Program-made: the position numbers and the translations under genes
Notes under the pieces: generated by a model
What the model was told of the DNA's origin: nothing
Database searches by the model: none
The model's input: the letters and a program-made list of their open reading frames with translations, nothing else
NCBI GenBank assembly: GCA_903919145.1
Contig: CAIXGW010000246.1
Span: 36,479-100,478 of the forward strand
Direction: 5' to 3'
Source of the DNA: an uncultured Myxococcales bacterium
GTDB taxonomy: Bacteria; Myxococcota_A; UBA9042
Length of the DNA: 64,000 bases
In this document: positions 12,987 to 21,793 of the stretch, one piece after another
Layout of the letters: each line of letters starts with the position of its first letter
How positions within the stretch are numbered: position 1 is the stretch's first letter

Positions 12987-13841
12987 ATGGACCCGTCTTC
13001 GATCAAGAAGCAAGCGAAGAGTGCCATCAGCCAGAAGAAGGCTGACGGTATCGCAGACGTCAAGAACGCCAAGAAGCAGGGCGAGGTGGCGGTGAAAACC
13101 GCCGGCAAGTCCAAGCAAGCGGCGGTCGATACGGCCAAGGGCAACATCAAGGCTGCTGGAGACAAGGCGTCCACCGAGATCAAAGCCGTCGGCAAGCAGG
13201 CCGTGGCAGAGATCGAGAGCGCCAAGGCCGCAGTAGACGCCATCAAGAACGCACCCGCTCAGATGATGGCGGACGCCGCCGAGATCGGCAAAGCCGTGGA
13301 AGACGCTGTGGGCGAGGTCGCTGGCGCGGTGCAAGAAGCCGTGGACGCGATCGCGGCAGCGCTGGGCTTTGGAGCTCCGGCCAAGCCGGCGAAAGAGCCT
13401 ACGGGTGGCAGCCGGCCTTTTGACCACCGCGGCAACTTCCGCTTCCGCGTCGAAGTGGGCGGCATTGACGCTGGGCGCTTCAAGGCCGTGGACGGTCTGT
13501 CTACGACCACCGAGCTGATTGAGTACCAGGGCGGCGGCGACATGTACGCCCGTCAGATCCCCGGCCGGCCCAAGATCGCCCCCATCACCCTCAAGAAGGG
13601 CTACGTGGCCAGCAATGAGCTGTGGGCGTGGATGCAGGACACCATGGAAGGCAAGTTTGCTTTCCAGAACGTCTCTGTTGTGCTGATGGATGACGACGGT
13701 CAGACGGACCTTGTCCGCTACGAGTTGCAGCAGTGCTGGCCGAGCTCCTGGAAGGGCTTTCAGCTCGACGGCATGGGCAACGAAGCCATGGTCGAAGAGC
13801 TGGAACTGCAAGTCCGCACCATGAATCGGGTCAAGGCCTAG
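12987..13841 (+). CDS. Orphan phage-tail-tube (gp19/Afp1-like) protein with a long Ala/Lys-rich N-terminus
   Basis: 284 residues with a perfect AGGAGG ribosome-binding site before ATG 12987. Residues 1-130 are almost only Ala, Lys, Glu, Asp, Val and Gly in an amphipathic helical pattern, like an apolipoprotein or LEA-type extension. Residues 146-284 match the T4 gp19-type tail-tube family used by contractile injection systems: FRFRVEVGGIDAG, VDGLSTTTELIEYQGGG, a LKKGYVASNELWAWM segment and a closing beta hairpin. Tube proteins normally lie in a cluster with sheath, baseplate and spike genes; none is present here. It may build a tube with distant partners or have been reused. The EcsC-like gene follows 117 bases on. 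Confidence 0.8.
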   Translation: MDPSSIKKQAKSAISQKKADGIADVKNAKKQGEVAVKTAGKSKQAAVDTAKGNIKAAGDKASTEIKAVGKQAVAEIESAKAAVDAIKNAPAQMMADAAEIGKAVEDAVGEVAGAVQEAVDAIAAALGFGAPAKPAKEPTGGSRPFDHRGNFRFRVEVGGIDAGRFKAVDGLSTTTELIEYQGGGDMYARQIPGRPKIAPITLKKGYVASNELWAWMQDTMEGKFAFQNVSVVLMDDDGQTDLVRYELQQCWPSSWKGFQLDGMGNEAMVEELELQVRTMNRVKA

Positions 13842-13958
13842 CAGGTCACGCCCGCGCGCCGGCAGCCTCTGGATCTCCAACGACGGCACAGGCTGTGGTG
13901 CTGAAGCCGGTTGTGATATCGCCGCTGGCTGCGTCGGTTGCCTATAGGGTGTATTCCC

Positions 13959-14825
13959 ATGCTCACTGAGCAAGACCAAGCGCACATTGCGGCGGCTGTG
14001 GCCTATTTGGAGCAGCCGAGCTTTCTGTTTCGCGTCGCCGATGTGGTGGGAAAGCCCGCCCACAGCCTGATGAACCGGCTGCCTGCTCGCGCCCACGAAT
14101 TGATTGGCAAAGCGACCGAGAAGGCGCTGCAGCGGGCGCTGGAACTGGCGATCTTCAGCCTGGGGCAGGCCAGCGAGCAGGGGCCGTCGCCGGGGATGCA
14201 CTCTGCTTCAGCGGCGATGGTCGGTGGTCTGGGCGGCTTTTTGGGTCTGGCTGCGCTGCCGCTGGAGCTGCCGCTGTCTACGGCGGTGATGCTGCGCTCG
14301 ATTGCCGAGATTGCCCGCAGCGAGGGCGCCGACCTGACCGATCCAGAAGTGCGGCTGGAGTGCCTGAGCGTGCTGGCCCTGGGAGCACGGATGCCGGCGC
14401 CAATTGACGCGCAGGTGCTGGAAGAACCCAACAATCTGCAAGGCGAGTCCAACTATTGGAGTACGCGGCTGGGCTTGACCTTGGCGGTGCGGGCGGCGGC
14501 GCAGGCGGTCGGCGGTGCGGCGGGCAAGGGGCTGGTTACGCGGCTGGCGGTCGAGTCGTCGCCGGTGGTGATGCGGTTGCTGGGGCTGCTGGCTTCGCGT
14601 TTTCAGGTGGTGGTGGGCGAAAAGGCCATGGCCCAGGCGCTGCCGGTCCTGGGCGCGGCGGCCGGTGCGGCGCTGAACGCGGCCTTTGCCGAGCACTACA
14701 ACCAAGTGGCGCGCCATCACTTTCGGCTGCGGCGCCTGGAGCGCGAGGTGGGTGCAGCCCAGGTGCAGCAGGCCTACAGCCAGGCGCTGGTCAGCTGGCG
14801 GCAGCAGACCCTGGCAAAGGATTGA
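13959..14825 (+). CDS. EcsC-family protein
   Basis: 288 residues. The region 75-120 (MVGGLGGFLGLAALPLELPLSTAVMLRSIAEIAR) is the hydrophobic core typical of EcsC-family proteins, followed by a second hydrophobic stretch around 165-235 and a charged helical tail. The family's biochemical role is not settled; members are thought to be membrane-associated. ATG 13959 is preferred to a TTG at 13938. The gene follows the tail-tube-like gene in the same direction after a 117-base gap and precedes lexA by 51 bases. Confidence 0.75.
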   Translation: MLTEQDQAHIAAAVAYLEQPSFLFRVADVVGKPAHSLMNRLPARAHELIGKATEKALQRALELAIFSLGQASEQGPSPGMHSASAAMVGGLGGFLGLAALPLELPLSTAVMLRSIAEIARSEGADLTDPEVRLECLSVLALGARMPAPIDAQVLEEPNNLQGESNYWSTRLGLTLAVRAAAQAVGGAAGKGLVTRLAVESSPVVMRLLGLLASRFQVVVGEKAMAQALPVLGAAAGAALNAAFAEHYNQVARHHFRLRRLEREVGAAQVQQAYSQALVSWRQQTLAKD

Positions 14826-14853
14826 CGCCTCAAGGATTTGCGGGTATCGTACT

Positions 14854-14865
14854 GAACAGATGTTC
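14854..14865 (+). promoter_or_regulatory. SOS (LexA) box upstream of lexA
   Basis: GAACAGATGTTC matches the GAAC-N4-GTTC form of the LexA box, best known from Gram-positive bacteria, and sits 11 bases before the lexA start codon. Binding there would block transcription or initiation and give classical autorepression. Confidence 0.75.
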
Positions 14866-14876
14866 TGTGGTGCACC

Positions 14877-15797
14877 ATGAGCCCTTCGTCCCGCGTCCCG
14901 CCCCCTCCTCAGCCTCCTCCGCGCGCTTCTTCTCAGCCTGCGCCTGCGTCTGGGCCTGCCGGCGAGGGCAATGGCTTGACGGAGCGGCAGGAGCAGATTC
15001 TGGCGTTTGTTCAGTCCTTTCAGGAAGAGCGCGGCTATCCGCCCTCCATGCGCGAGATCGGCGAGCAGTTTGGCATCCGCTCGACCAACGGCGTCTCGGA
15101 CCACCTGAGGGCGCTGGAGCGCAAGGGAGTGCTGCAGCGTTCTGGGCACCTCTCGCGCAGCCTGCGGGTGGTACCGAGCGAAGAGACGCCCCAGGGGGTG
15201 GCGGCAGCGGCCCGCGCGCGCAGCAGCCAGCAGCTCGACCGCGGCCATGAACTGGTGCGGGAAGCGTTTCAGCCGGGCGAGCCGGAACTGGTAGAGCGGG
15301 TGATCGAGCGCGAGCTGCCGGCCAATGTGCGGCGGCTGCCTGTGGGTTCGCCCGGCTCCAGCCGCGAGACCGTAGTCCGCCGCGATCGGCCCGATGCGCG
15401 CAGCCAGTCGGCGCTGGTGCCGGTGCTGGGCAAGGTGGCGGCGGGGCAGCCGCTGCTGGCGGTCGAAGACGCAGAAGAGACGTTGGTGGTCGACCAGTAC
15501 CTGCTGGGCGGCCCCGGAGAGGTGTTTGCTCTGCGGGTGGTCGGCGAGTCGATGATTGAAGCGGGCATCCTTCCTGGGGATTTTGTGTTCGTCAAGAAGC
15601 GCGACACGGCGCGGCCGGGCGAGATTGTGGTGGCGCTGCTCAGCGGTGAAGCCACGGTCAAGCGCTGGTTTCCAGAGGGCGACACCATCCGCCTGCAGCC
15701 GGAAAACCGCACGATGCAGCCCATTTACGTGCGGCGCGGCGATCAGACCCAGTGCCAGCTGCTTGGCGTGGTGGTCGGCGTTTACCGGCGGCTGTAG
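14877..15797 (+). CDS. lexA: LexA repressor with an extended N-terminus and linker
   Basis: 306 residues, against about 200 for typical LexA. A Pro/Ser-rich tail (1-30) precedes a LexA winged helix (33-98, with YPPSMREIGEQFGI and NGVSDHLRALERKGVL). A linker of about 75 residues follows, then the S24 peptidase domain (178-306). The Ala189-Gly190 self-cleavage bond, nucleophile Ser225 in VGESMIEAGILPGDF and general base Lys262 in EATVKRW are all present, so RecA-stimulated autoproteolysis should work. No strong ribosome-binding site precedes the ATG. The GAAC-N4-GTTC box just upstream supports autoregulation. Confidence 0.93.
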   Translation: MSPSSRVPPPPQPPPRASSQPAPASGPAGEGNGLTERQEQILAFVQSFQEERGYPPSMREIGEQFGIRSTNGVSDHLRALERKGVLQRSGHLSRSLRVVPSEETPQGVAAAARARSSQQLDRGHELVREAFQPGEPELVERVIERELPANVRRLPVGSPGSSRETVVRRDRPDARSQSALVPVLGKVAAGQPLLAVEDAEETLVVDQYLLGGPGEVFALRVVGESMIEAGILPGDFVFVKKRDTARPGEIVVALLSGEATVKRWFPEGDTIRLQPENRTMQPIYVRRGDQTQCQLLGVVVGVYRRL

Positions 15798-15868
15798 AGG
15801 GTAACTGCCTGAAAAGGCTGGCTTGAATGGCTCGAGGTGCCGCAGAGGGCTTCAGCGCGGCGGGGCTG

Positions 15869-17215
15869 TCAGGCGCTGGCCTTGGCGAGAGAGGCATCGT
15901 CGCCCTTGCGCTCTATGAATTTGCGGAAGAACACGATCGCCAGCGGGCCAACAAGGGTGGTCAGGCCGATGACCAGCCACATCAGGCTGGGGTTGCGCTC
16001 GCCGGTCTCGGGGCACCAGGCGGCCAGCATCCAGCCAGAGACCCAGCCGACCGCCGGTTTGGCAAAGAACATTGGGATTTGCGACAGGCCCATGTAAGAG
16101 GCCTCGCGGCCGGGCGGCGCGACCACGGCGGTGTACTCGTACAGGCGCGGCGACCAGATGCACTCGCCGATGGACAGCGTAATCACAAAGGCCACCTGGG
16201 CTTCGACGGTACTGGAGGCCACCAGGAAGAACACCGAGGCCGCCGTCACCAAGCTGCCGCCGACAATGCACCAAAAGGCCGACAAGCTGCGGGTCACAGC
16301 GGTGACAAAGGGCGTGAGCAGGATGACCATCAGCGGGTTGAGGGACCAGTACCAGGCCCAGGCGAAGTCCTTGTCTATGACGCGCATGGTGTACTTGGGC
16401 CAGGTCTGGTGGGCATGCTGAAAGATCAGGCGTACCAGGACCAGCAGGGTCACAAACAGCATAAAGCCCCAAAAGGCCTTCTCCTTGCTGACTTCGCCAA
16501 AGATCTTTAGCGGATTCTGTTTGGGCTTGTCGCCTTGGACCGGGGCGTCGGGGCGCAAGCGCAGCACCAGGCCGGCGGCCAGCACTGTGGCAATGGTGGC
16601 GACGCTGAAGATGACCTGGCTGGTCGACAGGTGGCTGCCGGCGATGTCCATGCCGCCCTTGAGCCACTTGCGCAGTGAGCCCACGATGACCGGGGCCACA
16701 AAGGCGCCGACATTCATGACCACGTAAAACAGCGAAAACCCAAAGGCCACGGTGTCTTTGTTGGTGTAGCGGCGCACCGCTGCGGTCATGGTCGGGATCA
16801 TCGAGGCGACGCCCCAGGTCGAGATCGCCAAGCCGACCACCGGTAGGATCGGGTCATGGGTCAGCGCCATGATGCCGCGGCCGATGAGGACGGACAGCAC
16901 CGAAGTCAGCATGGCCCGGCGGATCCCCATGGAATCGGCAATGAAGCCAGAGAAGAACATGACGACCGACACGGCCGTCAGCCAGGTGCCGGTGATGGCG
17001 CCGGCTTGGGTGTCGGAGTAGCCCAGGTCTTCAGAGAGGTAGACGTTCAACAGGGTGTAGACCGCAAAGTGGGCCACGCTCTCCAAGAACTTGATGCCAA
17101 AAATGACCCACAGCTCCTTGGGGCTGCGCGCCAAGGCGGCAAGGTCTTCGCGCAACCGCTGCCAGAAAGGGCGGTTGTCGGCCAGGTCAGTGGCGGTGGG
17201 GGCGGGAGCGGCCAT
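15869..17215 (-). CDS. MFS transporter, POT/PTR peptide-transporter type
   Basis: 448 residues from the ATG at 17215, which has a GGAGG site; the frame continues to 17341 but overlaps the divergent gene. About twelve hydrophobic segments are visible. The segment AFGFSLFYVVMNVGAFVAP resembles the PTR2 signature (F-Y-x2-x-N-x-G) of proton-dependent oligopeptide transporters, and an MFS loop motif lies near SMGIRRAM. A role in uptake of small peptides or related solutes is inferred; substrate is unknown. It is transcribed divergently from the TPR operon, separated by 124 bases, and converges on lexA. Confidence 0.82.
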   Translation of the reverse strand: MAAPAPTATDLADNRPFWQRLREDLAALARSPKELWVIFGIKFLESVAHFAVYTLLNVYLSEDLGYSDTQAGAITGTWLTAVSVVMFFSGFIADSMGIRRAMLTSVLSVLIGRGIMALTHDPILPVVGLAISTWGVASMIPTMTAAVRRYTNKDTVAFGFSLFYVVMNVGAFVAPVIVGSLRKWLKGGMDIAGSHLSTSQVIFSVATIATVLAAGLVLRLRPDAPVQGDKPKQNPLKIFGEVSKEKAFWGFMLFVTLLVLVRLIFQHAHQTWPKYTMRVIDKDFAWAWYWSLNPLMVILLTPFVTAVTRSLSAFWCIVGGSLVTAASVFFLVASSTVEAQVAFVITLSIGECIWSPRLYEYTAVVAPPGREASYMGLSQIPMFFAKPAVGWVSGWMLAAWCPETGERNPSLMWLVIGLTTLVGPLAIVFFRKFIERKGDDASLAKASA

Positions 17216-17339
17216 GGGATCCTCCAGAAATCTTGCGCGGAGCGCAGGCTTCTTGACACAAGGGGGGCGCGGCGGCAAGGTCCGATTGGTCTGCATGGCC
17301 ACAATTGCCGGTCCAAGCCCCGCCAAGGAGAGCTGCATC

Positions 17340-19034
17340 ATGATGGATCCCCAGACGTTTCAGGGTGAAACCGACGATCTGTCGGCCGAGGAATATCGGC
17401 TGCTGCGCCAGGCGCTGGAGATGGTTGCTCAGGGCCAAGCGCGCACCGCCGTGCCGCTGCTGGAGGGGCTGCGCGACCGCGGGCACGCCGTTGATTCCGG
17501 CCTGGGGGCGCTGGTGGGCAGCCACCTGGCCGAGGCGCTGGTGGCGGCCGGCATGCGCGGTCAGGCCATCCAGGTTTTGGGCGAAGACGCGGCGGCGGTG
17601 CGCGATCCCAGCTATGCCGACGTGCGGGCGCGGCTGCTGGCGCAGGCGGCGCCGCTGCATCCCGACGAGGATTTTGGCTTGCAGCTGGCGGCAGAGGCCG
17701 ATCGGCTGGCCGCCGCGTTGGACGATCCGCTGCCGCGGCTGCAGACCATGGGCGTGCTGCTGGCGCTGCTGGAGCGCGGCGGTCACGACCAGGGGCTGGA
17801 GGTGGTGGCGACCTCGCTAGCCGACTACGCCCGGCGGCTGGGCGACAGTGCCGCAGAGACGCAGGCCCGGCTGGTGCTGGCGCGCTGGCACGCCGGCCAG
17901 GGGCGCGCCGATGAAGCCCTGGAGTACGCCCGCCAGGCCCACGCCGCTGCCCAGCTGCTGGGTGAAGATCAGCGGGGCTTGCGCGGACAGGCGGCGGCGG
18001 AGCGCGGGCGCTTGGCCAGGCAGCAAGGGCAGTTGTTAGAGGCTGTGGAGGCGCTGGACCTGGCCCTGGCCGACCTGCAGCCGGCCGACGACAGCGTGCG
18101 CCTGGAGCGGGCCCTGGCAGCCGTGGGGCTGGGGCTGGAGACGCAGCGGTCGCGGGCAGAGCTCGACGTGCTGTGCCACAGCGGCGATGCAATGGTGGCG
18201 CGGCGGGCCCAGCGCGCGCGCTGGCTGGGCCGGCTGGCCCGCGGCGAGGTGGCCGCCGACGAAGCCCTGCCCGATCTGGCTGCGGCGGACCGCCAGGCTC
18301 TGGAGGCCCAGCGCGCGCTTCGCCAAGGCGATTTTGCAGAGGCGCTGCGGCTTCTTCAGGCCTTGCAGCTGCTGAGTCCCGGGGACGCGCCCACCGCCCT
18401 GCTGCTGGCCCAGGCCCTGCGCGGCAGCGGTCAGGTGCTGCAGGCCCTGCAGCTGCTGGATGAGTGGACGGATCGCGCCACGGCCAGCGCCGACACCTGG
18501 CTGGAGCTGCGAGCTCGCCTGCAGCGGGCGCCGCTGCTGGGCGACTTGGGCGACCACGAAGCCAGTCGCCAGGATGCGCGGCGCGCGGCGGAATTGGCTG
18601 AGCTCTTGCACTTGCCGCTGCACCACGTCGCGGCGCGGACCCAGGTGGCCCAGGCGCTGGCACGGCTGGACCTGCCTGCCGAAGCGGTCGCCGAGCTCGA
18701 CAAGGCGGCCCAGCAGGCGGCGGCGGTGGGGGCAGAGGCGGCGGCGGTGCGGGCGGCGCTGCTTGGGGCCCTGCTGGACCCCGCACCGGTGCGCGACGCG
18801 TTGAGTTGGCGGCCGGTGGACGCCCTGGCCGCGGCAGACCGCGTCGACCCGCCCAGCCTTGGGCCAGCGGTGCTGCTGGTCCTGGCGCGGCGGGCGCTGG
18901 TGCAAGACGGTGACCGGGCCCAGGCGCGGCTGCTGCTCGGGCGCGCGCAGGAGCTTGATGGGCGGCTGGGGGCGCAGCTGGCCGGGCCGCTACAGGCGCT
19001 GGCGCAAGAGCTGGCAGCTGAGGAGGAGTTGTGA
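17340..19034 (+). CDS. TPR-repeat protein, first gene of a coupled pair
   Basis: 564 residues from ATG 17340 (ATG 17343 also possible) with an AAGGAG site. Almost the whole protein is made of helical hairpins rich in Ala, Leu, Glu, Arg and Gln with TPR-like spacing (repeated A-L-x6-LGD-x-A-x2-Q patterns). No signal peptide, so it is probably cytosolic. The stop overlaps the GTG of the next gene (GTGA), and both proteins are built of TPRs, so they likely work together. A specific function cannot be read. Confidence 0.75.
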   Translation: MMDPQTFQGETDDLSAEEYRLLRQALEMVAQGQARTAVPLLEGLRDRGHAVDSGLGALVGSHLAEALVAAGMRGQAIQVLGEDAAAVRDPSYADVRARLLAQAAPLHPDEDFGLQLAAEADRLAAALDDPLPRLQTMGVLLALLERGGHDQGLEVVATSLADYARRLGDSAAETQARLVLARWHAGQGRADEALEYARQAHAAAQLLGEDQRGLRGQAAAERGRLARQQGQLLEAVEALDLALADLQPADDSVRLERALAAVGLGLETQRSRAELDVLCHSGDAMVARRAQRARWLGRLARGEVAADEALPDLAAADRQALEAQRALRQGDFAEALRLLQALQLLSPGDAPTALLLAQALRGSGQVLQALQLLDEWTDRATASADTWLELRARLQRAPLLGDLGDHEASRQDARRAAELAELLHLPLHHVAARTQVAQALARLDLPAEAVAELDKAAQQAAAVGAEAAAVRAALLGALLDPAPVRDALSWRPVDALAAADRVDPPSLGPAVLLVLARRALVQDGDRAQARLLLGRAQELDGRLGAQLAGPLQALAQELAAEEEL

Positions 19035-21187
19035 GTCAAGCCCAAGCCATCCTGGAAGAAGTGCGAGCTGGGCATTGGCAGCAGGCGCGGGCGCTGGCCC
19101 TGGCGGCGCTGGCTCAGCCCGACGTGGACCGCGGCCACCTCCACGCGCTTATCGGCAGGCTTTCTGTGCAGCTGGCCGACCGCGAGCAGGCGCGCGCCCA
19201 CCTGGAGGCTGCGGTGGATCGCGGGGTGGATGATCCCGGAGCCTGGCTGCTGCTGGCGGACCTGGTAGACCGGCCGGCGCGCCGGCGCCAGCTGCTGGTG
19301 CGGGCGGCGTCTCATCGCCGCGGTGGCGGGGCGGCGGCGCTGGCCCTGGCGGCCGACAGCGAGGCGGCGGGCAACGCCGAGGAGGCCCTGACGTGGTGGC
19401 AGCGCGCCGCCCAGTCTACCGGCACTGCCGCAGAAGCCTTTGCCCGGATTGCGGTTCTGTCAGCGCAGCTGGGGCGCTGGGGCGAGGGGCTGCGGGCCTT
19501 GGAGGCGTTGCTGGAGATCCCTCCGGCCCCCGAGCTGCTGGCCGACGCGGTGCGCTCTCTGCTGCCGGCGCCGCTGGCCAGCGAGACCTTGGACCGCGCC
19601 ATCGACGCGCTGGAGGCCGCCGGACTCATGGGCAGCGCCGCCGCCCAGTGGCGGGCTCTGCGCGCGGTGGCGGTGCGCCAGCCCGATGTTGCGGTGCAGC
19701 ATGCGGCGCAGGCAGTCGAGCTGGGCGGGGCGGAAGACGGCGATGCCGCCCGGTTGCTGGGAGAGTGCCTGCTGCTGGACGGCCAGCGCGAAGCCGCCGT
19801 GCAGGTGCTAGGACCGCTTGCCAGCCAGGGCATTCTGCCTGAGACCACCGCGCTGGCCCTGGCCGACGCGCAGCGGCAGCTCGGCCGCCTGAGCGAGGCC
19901 CTGCAAGTGGTCGAGGCGGCCGTGCGGTCAGCGCCGGGGCACGCCGGGGCGCTTATCGAATTGTCTAGGATCTATACAGATTTGGGCAGAGAGCCTGAGG
20001 CGGAGCAGGCGATTCGCCAGGCCATGGCACTAGATGCCCGCGTCGATCAGGAAGCTGGGCGCTCCAGCCAGGTGCTGCGCGGTGTGTTGGCAGAGTTGCC
20101 CGGGCTGCTGCAGCGCCTGGGGGCTGGCAGCGGCTGGCAGGTGGCGCGGCTGCGCATGGGGCACAACGCCTTGCTGTGCCAGGTAGAACAACCCGCCGGG
20201 GCCACGCTGTACGCCAAGGTGTTTCTGCCCGGGCGGCGCAGCCAGGCCCACGCCGAGGCGACGGCGCAGCTGGAGGGGACCCTTGCGCAAGACCTTGAGC
20301 TTGCAGAGCATCTGGCGGTGCCGGCGCCGCTGGCCGATGGGCAGGGGCGGCTGGCCCACCCCTGTGCCGGTGGCTTTGCCGTGGTGTCGCAGGCGATTGC
20401 CGGGCGCTCCCTGCGCCGCACCCTGGCGCAGCCGCGGCAGGCGCTGACAGAGGGCCACGCCGAGCAGCTGGGCAGGGCTTTGGTGCGGGTGCACAAAGCC
20501 TGTGAGCGGATGCACAGCGCGGCGGCGGTGGGGCCAGGCTGGCAGCGCGCTCCGGCGGGGCTGACGTCGGCGGTGTTGCCGCTGGTGCGTCTGCTGGAAG
20601 ACGAGCGCGCCTGGCCACAGACCCGCGCCCGCCTTGGCCTTTACGGCGGTGGCGAGGCGCTGGGCGACCAGCTGCAGGACCACCTGGAGCACTGGCTGCC
20701 GCAGCTGGCCGACGCGGTCGACGCGCTGCCGCAAGGGGTGATCCACGGCGACTATGGCTGGCACAACGCCAATTGGCTGGCGGTGGGCGGGGAGACGCCA
20801 GACCGCCTGGCGGTGGTGGGGGTCGTCGACTTTGACTATGCCGCCTGGGACGTGCCGCTGGCTGACCTGGCGCAGGCCATCGGCCGCAGCGCGGCGGACT
20901 GGAAACGCTTGACCCATCACCGCGATCCGGCGCCGCGGCCGGAATTGGCGGCGGCGTTGGTGCGCGGGTACACCGACCTGGCCGGGCCGCTGGCCGTGGG
21001 GCCGCAGGGCCTGCGCGCGCTGCTGGTCGGTACGCGGATCGCTTACGGATTTGCTTTGGCGGAGGCGGGCTTGCAGCGCGACCCCAGAGCGCCCAGCGGC
21101 TATGGGCCGGCGCTGGACGCCCTGGCGCTGCTGAACCTGCAGCTCGACTGGCTGCGCCAAGGGGCGGCGGTGCTGCTGCCGGGGTGA
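19031..21187 (+). CDS. TPR repeats fused to an aminoglycoside-phosphotransferase-like kinase
   Basis: 718 residues. Residues 1-345 are TPR-like helical repeats continuing the style of the upstream gene. Residues 365-700 form an APH/choline-kinase-type domain: a nucleotide-binding lobe with TLYAKVFLPGRRSQAHAEA, the catalytic loop HGDYGWHNAN (His572, Asp574, Asn579) and the metal-binding Asp600 in VVDFDYA. Members phosphorylate small hydroxyl-bearing molecules such as aminoglycosides, choline, homoserine or sugars; resistance should not be assumed. The GTG start is coupled to the upstream stop. The TPR portion could recruit protein partners. Confidence 0.82.
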   Translation: MSQAQAILEEVRAGHWQQARALALAALAQPDVDRGHLHALIGRLSVQLADREQARAHLEAAVDRGVDDPGAWLLLADLVDRPARRRQLLVRAASHRRGGGAAALALAADSEAAGNAEEALTWWQRAAQSTGTAAEAFARIAVLSAQLGRWGEGLRALEALLEIPPAPELLADAVRSLLPAPLASETLDRAIDALEAAGLMGSAAAQWRALRAVAVRQPDVAVQHAAQAVELGGAEDGDAARLLGECLLLDGQREAAVQVLGPLASQGILPETTALALADAQRQLGRLSEALQVVEAAVRSAPGHAGALIELSRIYTDLGREPEAEQAIRQAMALDARVDQEAGRSSQVLRGVLAELPGLLQRLGAGSGWQVARLRMGHNALLCQVEQPAGATLYAKVFLPGRRSQAHAEATAQLEGTLAQDLELAEHLAVPAPLADGQGRLAHPCAGGFAVVSQAIAGRSLRRTLAQPRQALTEGHAEQLGRALVRVHKACERMHSAAAVGPGWQRAPAGLTSAVLPLVRLLEDERAWPQTRARLGLYGGGEALGDQLQDHLEHWLPQLADAVDALPQGVIHGDYGWHNANWLAVGGETPDRLAVVGVVDFDYAAWDVPLADLAQAIGRSAADWKRLTHHRDPAPRPELAAALVRGYTDLAGPLAVGPQGLRALLVGTRIAYGFALAEAGLQRDPRAPSGYGPALDALALLNLQLDWLRQGAAVLLPG

Positions 21188-21220
21188 TCCTTGATCGACC
21201 GACGGCCGCTGCGGAGAGGT

Positions 21221-21628
21221 TTACGCCTGCGGGCCGACCTTGCCGACCTGCTGGGCCACCTGGTGGATCTGCTGGCGCCACAGCTTGCGGGTCTCATTCT
21301 GCAGAGAGAGGGCGTACTCCATGCTGGCCTGGTTGAGGCGGGTCATCTCGCTCATCCACACGCGCGCCTGCTCCATGGCCTTGGTCTCGTGCTTGGTGTA
21401 CTCGTCGACCATCTTCTCCAGCTGCTCGACCTGCTGCTGGGTCGCGGCCTGGAACGCCTGCATGCCCGGCAGGTCCTTGAGGTTGGGCATCTGCGGCAGG
21501 TTGTTCAGGTTGGGCATGGCCCAGGCGCCCATCATCTGCTCGAGAGGGGTCTTGACGTCGGTGGCCTTGTTCTCGGTGGCCTTGTTTTCGCTGGTCTTGG
21601 TGTCGGCGGCAGTGTTCTTGTCAGACAT
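21221..21628 (-). CDS. Phasin-like helical protein
   Basis: 135 residues with an AGGAG site seven bases before the ATG. The N-terminal 30 residues are Lys/Asn/Thr/Glu-rich and disordered-looking; a Met/Pro/Asn-rich hinge follows (residues 32-55), then a single long amphipathic helix (about 56-130) rich in Gln, Met and Glu. This resembles PHA-granule phasins in size and make-up, but no decisive motif exists and other coiled-coil proteins could look the same. Support is circumstantial: a strong promoter and a TGC-N3-GCA dyad upstream recall phasin gene control. Confidence 0.5.
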   Translation of the reverse strand: MSDKNTAADTKTSENKATENKATDVKTPLEQMMGAWAMPNLNNLPQMPNLKDLPGMQAFQAATQQQVEQLEKMVDEYTKHETKAMEQARVWMSEMTRLNQASMEYALSLQNETRKLWRQQIHQVAQQVGKVGPQA

Positions 21629-21670
21629 GGGGTGCTCCTGGAATGGCTGGGCTGTGAAGTTTGTGCGCCT

Positions 21671-21706
21671 GCTCAGTAGACTGAGGTCTGCGGGCGCCTA
21701 CTGAGC
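21671..21706. repeat. 9-bp inverted repeat in the leader of the phasin-like gene
   Basis: GCTCAGTAG at 21671-21679 and CTACTGAGC at 21698-21706 are perfect complements with an 18-base loop. With the promoter called at 21758-21786 the pair would fall in the untranslated leader, roughly 45-80 bases before the start codon. It could be an mRNA hairpin or a protein-binding site. Confidence 0.6.
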
Positions 21707-21757
21707 CGAACCTCGGCTCGCGTCGCCGGCGGCGTCAGCGCCATCAGCAACAAGCAC

Positions 21758-21786
21758 AAGGTAAATCGCCACGGGAGAGCTGTCAA
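21758..21786 (-). promoter_or_regulatory. Sigma70-type promoter of the phasin-like gene
   Basis: On the minus strand, a perfect TTGACA (21781-21786) is followed by a 17-base spacer and TACCTT (21758-21763). This is the best sigma70-like promoter noticed in the window and implies a leader of about 120 bases. Confidence 0.6.
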
Positions 21787-21793
21787 TAGTTCT

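Noticed and set aside
12840..14201. Minus-strand open frame of 453 residues opposite the tail-tube gene
   Set aside because: The plus strand encodes recognisable domains with strong ribosome-binding sites; the reverse product shows only shadow composition.
20270..20290. GGAGGGGACCCTTGCGC inside the TPR-kinase gene, similar to the repeat
   Set aside because: Two core mismatches and a good coding explanation; probably coincidence.
19031..21187. Antibiotic-resistance gene reading of the APH domain
   Set aside because: The kinase domain is part of a large TPR fusion, and APH-fold kinases act on many metabolites; resistance is not supported.
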